From DATJPR01 sp035506295 (lineage in GTDB: Bacteria; Bacteroidota; Ignavibacteria; UBA10030; UBA6906): a DNA stretch of 31,332 nucleotides. Under the pieces are notes generated by a model. The model did not search any database. It had not been told where the DNA came from and saw only the letters and a list, made by a program, of their open reading frames with translations. Where the stretch lies: NCBI GenBank assembly GCA_035506295.1, contig DATJPR010000175.1:1-31332 (forward strand). The letters are read 5' to 3'. Numbering within the stretch: position 1 is the stretch's first letter; the number at the start of each line of letters is the position of its first letter. Shown piece after piece: positions 24,623 to 31,332 of the stretch. A program made the translations under genes and the position numbers.

Positions 24623-25045
24623 TCAACGGAACATCGCCTTGATGCTTCCCCACGTTCGCCGCACGCTGCTGACTTTCGACGAGATGACGCTCGTATAGTA
24701 TTGCTCTGGACCGACCTGGTTGCCGTAGGCATCCACGGGCGTGATGCGGTATCGATAGAACGAATCGGTGGTCCGGAACGCCGTCTCGTCGACGAAGAGG
24801 TATGACTGACCGCTCCCTTTGGCCGCGAACCGTTCGACGACAATAATGTACCCGCTTGACCCGTCTGAAACGGACCTCTCGATCTTGTATGCGGCGACTC
24901 CAGTTTCGTTGTCACTGGTCCACCGAATAGACACCCCGTTGGACTGCGATTCAGCGCTGAGGCTTCCGTCCCGGATCACACCGGACATGGCGGTGCATCC
25001 AAAAACCACCAGCAAGAGAGCGACACCGGTGATGCGTGGTAGCAT
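24623..25045 (-). CDS. Lipoprotein with an Fn3-like domain
   Basis: 140 residues from ATG 25045, with GGAAAG 8 bases upstream and a strong promoter close by. The lipoprotein signal MLPRITGVALLLVVFGC gives lipidated Cys17. Residues about 35-120 resemble a fibronectin type III fold: VSIRWTSDNETGVAAYKIERS, then SYLFVDETAFRTTDSFYRYR and ITPVDAYGNQV. No enzymatic motif is visible. It is likely a small periplasmic or outer-membrane lipoprotein involved in protein contacts. It does not match a named family that I recognise. Confidence 0.8.
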   Translation of the reverse strand: MLPRITGVALLLVVFGCTAMSGVIRDGSLSAESQSNGVSIRWTSDNETGVAAYKIERSVSDGSSGYIIVVERFAAKGSGQSYLFVDETAFRTTDSFYRYRITPVDAYGNQVGPEQYYTSVISSKVSSVRRTWGSIKAMFR

Positions 25046-25072
25046 TGCGTTGCTTTCCAGGAATGACGGCGG

Positions 25073-25101
25073 AATATAACGTTCGCCGTGAATAAAGTCA
25101 A
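25073..25101 (-). promoter_or_regulatory. Promoter for the Fn3 lipoprotein gene
   Basis: Minus strand TTGACT (25096-25101), 17-base spacer, TATATT (25073-25078). The leader would be about 20 bases and contains the GGAAAG ribosome site. Close to the sigma-70 consensus. Confidence 0.7.
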
Positions 25102-25200
25102 TCGCACTCAGGCGGAAGGCTGACAACGCCGGGCCTGAAGGGGATCCTGCTACGAACAGTCGCCCTTCCACTCGCCCGCTTCGCGGACGCGTTCAGGACG

Positions 25201-25218
25201 ATCCCGCCAACGCGGGAT
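25201..25218 (-). other. Hairpin downstream of tRNA-Leu
   Basis: ATCCCGC (25201-25207) and GCGGGAT (25212-25218), a perfect 7-bp stem with a 4-base loop. A second short GC stem lies near 25170-25182. Without a T-run these may mark the tRNA 3' end or processing. The rest of 25102-25279 holds no gene. Confidence 0.35.
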
Positions 25219-25279
25219 TGTGCGTGGGGCCGAACCTGCCCGCCGAACGCACGTTTTGGATATGAGGCTAAACTGCCTG

Positions 25280-25362
25280 TGCGGAAGGCGGGACTTGAAC
25301 CCGCATGCCTTGTGGGCGCCACCCCCTCAAGATGGTGCGTCTGCCAATTTCGCCACTTCCGC
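25280..25362 (-). tRNA. tRNA-Leu (anticodon GAG)
   Basis: An 83-base class II tRNA. Acceptor stem GCGGAAG/CTTCCGC with discriminator A. D arm GGCGAAATTGGCAGAC. Anticodon stem CCATC/GGTGG around loop TTGAGGG gives anticodon GAG. The variable arm is CGCCCACAAGGCAT and the T arm GCGGG TTCAAGT CCCGC. CCA is not encoded (the next bases are CAG). Confidence 0.96.
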
Positions 25363-25445
25363 AAACAAAACACGCCGTAGACAATCAGCTGGAACGAACA
25401 GAGGGAAAAGCAGGGATTCGGAAAAGAACTAGACGACTTTGCCGT

Positions 25446-25474
25446 AATATAGGCAATCGCCTCGAGTTGTGCAA
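25446..25474 (-). promoter_or_regulatory. Promoter for tRNA-Leu
   Basis: Minus strand TTGCAC (25469-25474), 17-base spacer, TATATT (25446-25451). Transcription would start near 25438, about 75 bases before the mature tRNA. Confidence 0.6.
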
Positions 25475-25617
25475 GTCTGATACCGGAAATCCCCCAAAAA
25501 ACGCAGGTCGCGACAGATCGTCCGGTCGACGAAAGCGTCGGCCAGATCGAGATCATCTCTCCACCGGCGAAGCAGGAAATCCCATCTGTGGCTTTCTACA
25601 AATTGGCAGTTTCTTCA

Positions 25618-25648
25618 AGCGGAATCCGCTCAAAAGCCGGACGTCCGG
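25618..25648. other. Two adjacent palindromes before the HEYLH gene
   Basis: AGCGGA-A-TCCGCT (25618-25630) is followed six bases later by the perfect 12-bp palindrome CCGGACGTCCGG (25637-25648). They lie about 65-95 bases upstream of the predicted start. They could be an operator or RNA hairpins. No clear promoter was found in 25475-25711. Confidence 0.3.
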
Positions 25649-25711
25649 GGTCCAATCATTGGTACAGGATTTGTGCTTCACAGATGGGTTACATCATGGA
25701 AGGAAAAGAAC

Positions 25712-26248
25712 GTGTGGATGCAGGGGGTTAAGTTCTGTCGTGCAGGGTTCCTGGCTCTAACTGTGGCAGGAGTGCTATGTATGGGTGCAAACGCCGCTCT
25801 TGGTCAGACATCCCTCCCGTCCAGCCTGAGCACGCTTCCGGGTGTCCATATCCGATCGTTTGACGGGAAGTGTCATCGGAGCGCGGAGTATTACGATGCA
25901 CTTCGCCGGGTCATTCTCAAGGAATTCCACATACCGTCCGATTCTACAGCAATCAATCTTGTGTTCATTGATGAATGCACGCGCGAAACGATGAACCTGG
26001 CAAACCCGGACAGGTTCGGATCCGCGGATTGGCTCGGCGCGTTTGTCGCCCCATCGCTGATCTTCATGGTCGGCGATAGCGAATCCGATGACACGTTTAT
26101 GCACGAGTATCTTCACTCCCTCGAGTCGAGGGGACTCCTCTTTGCCGATGTGCCCCGCTCGTCGGTGCACACACTGATCCAGCAGGATGAAGGACTCCTT
26201 CTGGGCAGCGACAGCTATCTTCAATTCCTCAAAACACGGCCTCGCTAG
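25712..26248 (+). CDS. Secreted HExxH putative metallopeptidase, family not recognised
   Basis: 178 residues from GTG 25712, chosen because AAGGA lies 7 bases upstream; ATG 25718 is an alternative. A signal peptide (FLALTVAGVLCMGANAALG) leads to a small mature domain. HEYLH (131-135) fits the zinc-binding HExxH motif and is preceded by a hydrophobic strand (APSLIFMVGD). A DEG at 159-161 supplies a possible third ligand Glu about 29 residues after the first His, as in gluzincin-type folds. Two or three Cys (CHRSAEYY, DECTRE) may form a disulfide. The motif is visible; peptidase activity is inferred. It is shorter than most secreted zincins. Confidence 0.7.
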   Translation: MWMQGVKFCRAGFLALTVAGVLCMGANAALGQTSLPSSLSTLPGVHIRSFDGKCHRSAEYYDALRRVILKEFHIPSDSTAINLVFIDECTRETMNLANPDRFGSADWLGAFVAPSLIFMVGDSESDDTFMHEYLHSLESRGLLFADVPRSSVHTLIQQDEGLLLGSDSYLQFLKTRPR

Positions 26249-26440
26249 GGTTGCTTTTCTTCCCCCGTGGGAGTACTTTGCAGGCTGGGAGCCGGCAAGA
26301 TTGCCCCCTCCGTGCGCCGCTCCTCTCCATAGCGCAAATCAGCCTACGCCCTTCCCAGCGGAAAGGAGGTGCAGAGAGACCTCGGGAAGAACTCCACGAC
26401 ACCGTTTCTTGACAAATAAACACTCTAGAGGAGGATGCCC

Positions 26441-27940
26441 ATGAATGCGCGAAGTGTACGGATCGCCGCCCTCATGCTGGCGGCACTCCCGCTTCTTTTC
26501 GGATTTGCAGCACAGCGCGATGAGATCCCGATAACGACCTCATCGAGCGAAGCGAGAGCAATGGTGCAAAAAGCCATCGGCCAGATGGAAGCATTGCGAT
26601 TCACCGACGCGGTCGACAATCTCAAGAAGGCTGTCGACCTCGATCACGACTGTGCGTTCGGCTACTACTGCCTCGCCGTGTGTGCGACGACACCGACGGA
26701 AGCACGAACGCAGATTGACAAGGCCCTGGCTCTTGTCGGCAAGGTGTCCGATGGCGAGGGGATGTTGATCCGGTCGTTCGAGGACCAAATCAACGGCGAC
26801 CAGGCGGGAGCAACAGCAACATTAAAGAAACTTGTTGCGATGTACCCGAAGGACAAACGAGCGCACTTCAACTACGCAGGGGCTCTCTACGGGATGCAGC
26901 AGTGGCCCGAAGCGATCAACGAGCTCAACGCCGCAATCGACATCGACCACACCTACGCACCCGCATTCAATCTGCTGGGCTATGCCGAAATCCGCGCGAA
27001 CAATCTGCCCAAAGCGGAAAAGGCACTCAAGGACTATGTCACGCTGATCCCCAGCGAGCCGAATCCTCATGATTCATACGCGGAGCTTTTGCTCAAGGAA
27101 GGGAAGTACGACGAATCGATCGCGTCGTATCAACGGGCGCTGAAACTTGATCCGAACTTCCACTCATCCGTCATCGGCATCGCCAATGCCTACGTGTTCA
27201 AGGGAATGCCGGGAGAAGCGCGGAAACAGCTGCAGGGCCTCTACGACAACGCTGATGATCCCGGCTGGAAGATTACCGCCCTCGACGAGATCGCATCGAC
27301 GTATGTCTCCGAAGGACGATTCGACCAGGCGCTCGAACAGCTGAACAAAGCGCACGACCTCGCCGTGAGCCTGAAGGATCCGATGCTCATTGCAGAACAG
27401 CTCAATCATATCGGCACGACTGTTCTCGAGTCCAGTTCCTTCGACGCCACCCGGGGCACCTACCTGAAAACCAAGACGCCGGAAACGGCAAAGGTCGACC
27501 AGGCAGCAACATATTTTGACGATGCGAACCGGGCTGTCGCAAGCTCCGATCTTCCCCGCGACGTGAAAACAAGGACCGATGCCTTCACCCTCGTGAACAA
27601 AGTGGAGGTCGCGCTCACGAAGAACGATATTCCAGCGGCGAAGTCGCTCTCGACACAGTTCGACGAGGCCGCAAAGAACGACAAGGACATGGATATCCAA
27701 CGCTACCAGCACCAGATACGCGGAATGATCGCAATGTCGGAAAAACGTTTCCCCGACGCGATCTCCGAGCTGCAGCAAGCGAACCTCCGCAATCCTTTGA
27801 ACCTCTACCGCCTCTCCGAGGCCTATGAAGCCGCAGGGAACGGAGCAAAGGCAAAGGAACTCCGGAGCCAGATCTGGTCGTTTAACGAGGACTCGTTCAA
27901 CCTGGCATTCGTCAGGCCGCTTGCAAGACCGACGGAATAA
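26441..27940 (+). CDS. Secreted/periplasmic TPR-repeat protein
   Basis: 499 residues from ATG 26441, which has a perfect GGAGG 6 bases upstream. A signal peptide (ALMLAALPLLFGFAA) is followed by TPR repeats along the length, for example KRAHFNYAGALYGMQQWPEA, APAFNLLGYAEIRANNLPKA, HDSYAELLLKEGKYDESIAS and LDEIASTYVSEGRFDQALEQ. A final unit includes SEKRFPDAISELQQANLRNP. No catalytic domain is visible. Such proteins act as protein-binding scaffolds in the periplasm. The 192-base region before it (26249-26440) has one imperfect hairpin (about 26288-26311) and no clear promoter. Confidence 0.9.
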   Translation: MNARSVRIAALMLAALPLLFGFAAQRDEIPITTSSSEARAMVQKAIGQMEALRFTDAVDNLKKAVDLDHDCAFGYYCLAVCATTPTEARTQIDKALALVGKVSDGEGMLIRSFEDQINGDQAGATATLKKLVAMYPKDKRAHFNYAGALYGMQQWPEAINELNAAIDIDHTYAPAFNLLGYAEIRANNLPKAEKALKDYVTLIPSEPNPHDSYAELLLKEGKYDESIASYQRALKLDPNFHSSVIGIANAYVFKGMPGEARKQLQGLYDNADDPGWKITALDEIASTYVSEGRFDQALEQLNKAHDLAVSLKDPMLIAEQLNHIGTTVLESSSFDATRGTYLKTKTPETAKVDQAATYFDDANRAVASSDLPRDVKTRTDAFTLVNKVEVALTKNDIPAAKSLSTQFDEAAKNDKDMDIQRYQHQIRGMIAMSEKRFPDAISELQQANLRNPLNLYRLSEAYEAAGNGAKAKELRSQIWSFNEDSFNLAFVRPLARPTE

Positions 27941-27974
27941 CGCCGGCCTCACGGCACGTGTACCGCCCTATCCA

Positions 27975-28022
27975 ACGGGAGCAGAATGAGAAGGAAGATG
28001 AAACTTTCTCCTCTGCTCCCGT
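27975..28022 (+). other. Hairpin after the TPR gene
   Basis: ACGGGAGCAGA (27975-27985) pairs perfectly with TCTGCTCCCGT (28012-28022); the 26-base interior can partly pair (GAGAAG with CTTTCTC). It is followed by GTATTCATAG, not a T-run. It is a possible terminator or mRNA 3' stabiliser. Confidence 0.5.
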
Positions 28023-28038
28023 ATTCATAGAAGATGAA

Positions 28039-28087
28039 TCCTGACCCCTTAGCCCCCAGTCCCGAGTCACTAATCCCTATCCCCCAA
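28039..28087. repeat. Heptad repeat array (element 3)
   Basis: Seven consecutive 7-base units: TCCTGAC, CCCTTAG, CCCCCAG, TCCCGAG, TCACTAA, TCCCTAT, CCCCCAA. The unit family matches the right arms of elements 1 and 2, but no facing arm is present. It lies directly between the hairpin and the tricorn gene start. Confidence 0.7.
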
Positions 28088-28105
28088 CAAATCAAGTGAT
28101 ACACC

Positions 28106-31100
28106 ATGCGTTCCATCCGCCCCATCGTACTCTTCCTGTTCGCTGCGCTCCTCGGGTTCCCGATCTCCGCGCAGCAAGAAGCACGTCTCCTGAGGTTCCC
28201 TGCTGTTCACGGTGATCAGCTCGTATTTTCCTATGCGGGGAATCTGTACACCGTTTCCGCGCATGGCGGGACTGCACGCAAGCTGACCAACGATGTCGGC
28301 TTCGAAGTCTTCCCGAGGTTCTCGCCCGACGGGAAGACGATTGCGTTCACCGCACAGTATGACGGGAACACCGAAGTGTACGCGATGCCTGCAGCAGGCG
28401 GTGTCCCGAAACGCCTCACCTACACCGCGACCCTTTCACGTGACGATCTTTCCGATCGCATGGGGCCGAATAACATCGTGATGGCGTGGAAAGACGATTC
28501 CCATGTCGTCTACAGGTCGCGATGGATCGAATGGAACGATTTCAAGGGGCAACTCTTCGTGGTTCCTTCGGTCGGTGGACCATCGGTTCAGCTCCCGCTG
28601 CCCCGCGGAGCATGGTGCTCCTTCTCCCCTGATGGCAGGAGGATGGCGTACAATCGTGTCTTCAGGGAATTCAGGACCTGGAAGCGCTACCGCGGCGGCC
28701 AGGCGGACGACATCTGGATCTACGATTTTCAGTCCAAAACGACAACGGACGTGACGAATGATCCCGCCCAGGATGTCTATCCGATGTGGGCCGGAAACAC
28801 AATCTACTTCGTATCCGACCGCGACGCCAACAAGCGGATGAACCTGTACGCTGTCGACCCCGATACCAAAGCTGTGAGGAAGCTGACCGATTTTGTCGAC
28901 TTCGACATCAAATTCCCCTCGATGGGCGACAACGCGATCGTTTTTGAAAACGGCGGATACATCTACCGGTTTGACTTCGCGACACAAAAAGCCGAGAAGG
29001 TGCCGATCGTTATCGATGAAGACTTCGCTTCAGGACGCGGAGGATGGCGAGACGTCAGTAACGAAATTGCCAACTATGAGATCGCGCCGGATGGCAGCCG
29101 GGCCCTGTTCGGGGCCCGCGGGGACGTGTTCACCGTGCCTGTCAAATATGGCAATACCCGCAATCTCACTGCTAGTCCCGGGATCCACGAACGAAACTCC
29201 AAGTGGTCCCCTGATGGCCGTTGGATCGCGTACATCTCCGATGCGACGGGAGAAGACGAGATCTGGATGGCACCGCAGGACGGCAGCGGGACAGCAAAGC
29301 AAATCACCTCCGGCGCAGACACGTACAAATATCAGCCGTACTGGTCCCCCGACAGCAAGAAGCTCCTCTGGGCTGACAAGAAGCTCCGGCTGCAATATGT
29401 CGATGTCGAGACCAGGAAGGTCGTGCTTGTGGCGCAAGCCACCGCGTGGGAATTCTCCGACTATTGCTGGTCGCCGGACAGCAAGTGGATCGCCTTCGCG
29501 CGGCCGGAAGACAAGGTCATGACCACTATTCAGCTTTATTCGGTCGAGCATGGAACGACGACCGCAGTGACCGACGGATGGTTCGAATCCGGCACGCCGG
29601 CGTTCAGTTCCGATGGGAAGTTTCTCTTCTTCGTGTCCGACCGAAGCTTCAATCCGACCTATGGCCAACTCGAGTGGAATCACATCTACCGCGATCTTTC
29701 GAAGATCTACTTCGTCGCGCTGGCCAAAGACACGAAATCGCCGTTCGCGCCGAAGAGCGACGAGGTCAAGATTGCCGCCGGAGAAAAGAAGGCGGAGAAG
29801 GGGGAAGAGAAAAAGGAGAAACCCGCAGCGGTTACCGTCGACGTGGACACCGGGGGGATCCAGTCCCGCATCGGCGTGCTCCCGATTGCTCCCTCTGCAT
29901 ACCGCAATATTCAGGTCGTCGGCGACAAGGTCTACTACATCAGGAACGGCACCAAAGACGAGAAACCGAAGCTCTTTCTCTACGAACTCGACAAGCAGAA
30001 GGAGACCGAGCTCGGAGAAATCAACGGTTTCGAGATATCGGCCGACGGGAAAAAAATGCTGGTCAACCAGGCCAGGAGCTACGCAATCATCGATCTCCCC
30101 ACCTCCCATATTGAGATCAAGGAACCTCTCAGCCTGAGCGATATGAAGGTCGACCTCGATCTCCACGCCGAATGGAACCAGATCTACCATGAATGCTGGC
30201 GGCAAATGAGGGATTTCATGTTTGATCCGCATCTTCACGGCGTGGATTGGCAGGGTGTCGGGAAGAAGTATGCAGAGCTTCTTCCCTACGTCAATCACCG
30301 CATGGATCTCACCTACATCATCGGCGAAATGATTGCCGAGCTCAGCATCGGGCATTCCTATGTTGGGGGCGGCGATTATCCGAAGCCCGAGCGGATCATG
30401 ACCGGCCTCCTCGGAGCGAAGATCGAGCGCGACTCCGCCACCGGCTACTACCGGATTGCCAGGATCCTCAAAGGCGAGAACTGGGACCACAGTCTCCGCT
30501 CTCCCCTGACCGAAATGGGCGTCAACGTCAAAGAAGGAGAATACATCATCGCCATCAATGGAAAACCGGCGGACAAGATGCAGGACATCTATGCCTCGCT
30601 GGTGAACACGGTCGGAAAGCAGGTGACTCTTCGCGTTAACGCGACGCCGAAGGAAGAAGGAAGCCATGAGACGGTGGTCATCCCCACCGGGGATGAGCAC
30701 GAATTGTACTACTACAACTGGGTGGAAGAGAATATCGCAAAAGTGGCGAAGGCGACGGGCGGAAGAGTCGGGTACGTGCACATCCCTGACATGGGCTCGA
30801 TGGGACTGGACGAATTCGCGAAGTACTATTATCCGCAGCTGCGCAAGAATGGATTAATCGTCGATGTGCGCGGAAACGGCGGCGGCAATGTCTCGCCGCA
30901 GATCATCGAACGGCTCGGTCGCGAGCTCGCCATGATCGACATCGCTCGCAACACCTCGCCGTCACTCGATCCGTCCGGCATGCTGCTCGGACCGAAAGTC
31001 ATGCTCATCGATGAGTTCTCGGCCTCGGACGGTGACATCGTCGCCTACCGTTTCAAGAAGTACCACCTCGGTCCGCTGGTCGGCAAGCGCACCTGGGGAG

Positions 31101-31332
31101 GCGTCGTCGGGATCCGAGGAACGCTCCCGTTGCTCGACGGAGGATTCATGAACAAGCCGGAGTTTTCCCGGTACGACACGGAAGGGAAAGAATGGATCAT
31201 GGAAGGGCACGGCGTCGACCCCGACTATGTCGTCGACAACGATCCGGCGAAGGAATATGCCGGCGACGACCAGCAACTTGACAAGGCCATTGAGCTCATC
31301 AATGCGGCGATCGCGAAGCTCCCGACGGAGCT
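28106..31332 (+). CDS. Tricorn-type protease (partial, runs off right edge)
   Basis: 1075 codons are visible with no stop. A signal peptide ends FPISA-QQ. WD40/TolB-like propeller blades fill the first part (repeated FSPDGK, WSPDGRWIAY, WSPDSKKLLW). A Lys/Glu-rich insert is near 549-575. Then come the C1 helical domain, a PDZ domain (about 765-860, with EGEYIIAINGKPADKM) and the S41 catalytic core: His750 in SIGHSY, the DVRGNGGGN loop, nucleophile Ser974 in SASDGD, and Glu1033 in MEGHGVDPD. All tricorn catalytic residues are therefore present. The family trims peptides; this exported form probably works in the periplasm. Only the last residues are missing. The ribosome site is weak. Confidence 0.95.
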   Translation, partial: MRSIRPIVLFLFAALLGFPISAQQEARLLRFPAVHGDQLVFSYAGNLYTVSAHGGTARKLTNDVGFEVFPRFSPDGKTIAFTAQYDGNTEVYAMPAAGGVPKRLTYTATLSRDDLSDRMGPNNIVMAWKDDSHVVYRSRWIEWNDFKGQLFVVPSVGGPSVQLPLPRGAWCSFSPDGRRMAYNRVFREFRTWKRYRGGQADDIWIYDFQSKTTTDVTNDPAQDVYPMWAGNTIYFVSDRDANKRMNLYAVDPDTKAVRKLTDFVDFDIKFPSMGDNAIVFENGGYIYRFDFATQKAEKVPIVIDEDFASGRGGWRDVSNEIANYEIAPDGSRALFGARGDVFTVPVKYGNTRNLTASPGIHERNSKWSPDGRWIAYISDATGEDEIWMAPQDGSGTAKQITSGADTYKYQPYWSPDSKKLLWADKKLRLQYVDVETRKVVLVAQATAWEFSDYCWSPDSKWIAFARPEDKVMTTIQLYSVEHGTTTAVTDGWFESGTPAFSSDGKFLFFVSDRSFNPTYGQLEWNHIYRDLSKIYFVALAKDTKSPFAPKSDEVKIAAGEKKAEKGEEKKEKPAAVTVDVDTGGIQSRIGVLPIAPSAYRNIQVVGDKVYYIRNGTKDEKPKLFLYELDKQKETELGEINGFEISADGKKMLVNQARSYAIIDLPTSHIEIKEPLSLSDMKVDLDLHAEWNQIYHECWRQMRDFMFDPHLHGVDWQGVGKKYAELLPYVNHRMDLTYIIGEMIAELSIGHSYVGGGDYPKPERIMTGLLGAKIERDSATGYYRIARILKGENWDHSLRSPLTEMGVNVKEGEYIIAINGKPADKMQDIYASLVNTVGKQVTLRVNATPKEEGSHETVVIPTGDEHELYYYNWVEENIAKVAKATGGRVGYVHIPDMGSMGLDEFAKYYYPQLRKNGLIVDVRGNGGGNVSPQIIERLGRELAMIDIARNTSPSLDPSGMLLGPKVMLIDEFSASDGDIVAYRFKKYHLGPLVGKRTWGGVVGIRGTLPLLDGGFMNKPEFSRYDTEGKEWIMEGHGVDPDYVVDNDPAKEYAGDDQQLDKAIELINAAIAKLPTE

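Noticed and set aside
26362..26370. A perfect Shine-Dalgarno-like AAAGGAGGT in the region before the TPR gene
   Set aside because: The only start codon near it (GTG at 26369) overlaps the motif and opens a frame of just 16 codons; no protein can be supported.
29030..30781. A 583-codon minus-strand open frame opposite the tricorn gene
   Set aside because: The plus strand encodes all tricorn catalytic motifs; the antisense frame is a by-product of codon bias.

Overview
The window reads as a piece of a GC-rich chromosome from the Fibrobacterota-Chlorobiota-Bacteroidota (FCB) side of the bacterial tree, probably a Bacteroidota/Ignavibacteriota-related lineage. The evidence is a PorU/gingipain-like C25 peptidase ending in a YPNPF-type C-terminal domain, a tricorn-type protease, a compact bacterial family-B DNA polymerase, many genes without a clear Shine-Dalgarno sequence, and two tRNA genes without an encoded CCA. 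This placement is an inference from gene content; no marker gene such as rRNA is present. No phage, insertion sequence or CRISPR array was seen.

Layout. Positions 1-1350 (minus strand) hold a truncated NifX-type FeMo-cofactor-domain protein, its DUF134 DNA-binding partner with an operator over the promoter, and a small membrane protein with a Cys-pair tail. Positions 1373-2345 hold a Tyr/Gly-rich lipoprotein between two intergenic elements built from 7-bp units arranged as facing arms. Positions 2348-18091 are one long minus-strand run. In transcription order it contains a GT4 glycosyltransferase, a Wzx-like flippase, two more GT4 enzymes, a GT9 enzyme, a WecG/TagA (GT26) enzyme, the giant C25 peptidase, aspartate kinase and an MltD-like lytic transglycosylase with three LysM domains. 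Many junctions are 4-bp ATGA overlaps. A tRNA-Ser(GGA) gene lies just upstream of this run.

Positions 18372-22912 (plus strand) carry an NfeD-type membrane serine protease, its slipin partner and a family-B DNA polymerase. Positions 22918-23451 carry a cold-shock protein behind a long leader region that contains a perfect CRP-type palindrome. Positions 23496-25362 (minus strand) carry a stand-alone B12-binding protein coupled to Maf, a lipoprotein with an Fn3-like fold, and tRNA-Leu(GAG). Positions 25712-31332 (plus strand) carry a secreted HExxH protein, a secreted TPR protein and a tricorn protease cut off by the right edge.

Themes. Much of the window concerns the cell envelope: glycan assembly and export, a PorU-like surface peptidase, a murein hydrolase, lipoproteins, and periplasmic or secreted proteases. 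Several intergenic regions carry promoters of the form TTGnnn-17-TAtnTT. The least explained features are the TCCTnAn-like heptad arrays at three sites, the operator over the DUF134 promoter, the CRP-like box before the cold-shock gene, and a terminator ending a few bases before the Maf start codon.
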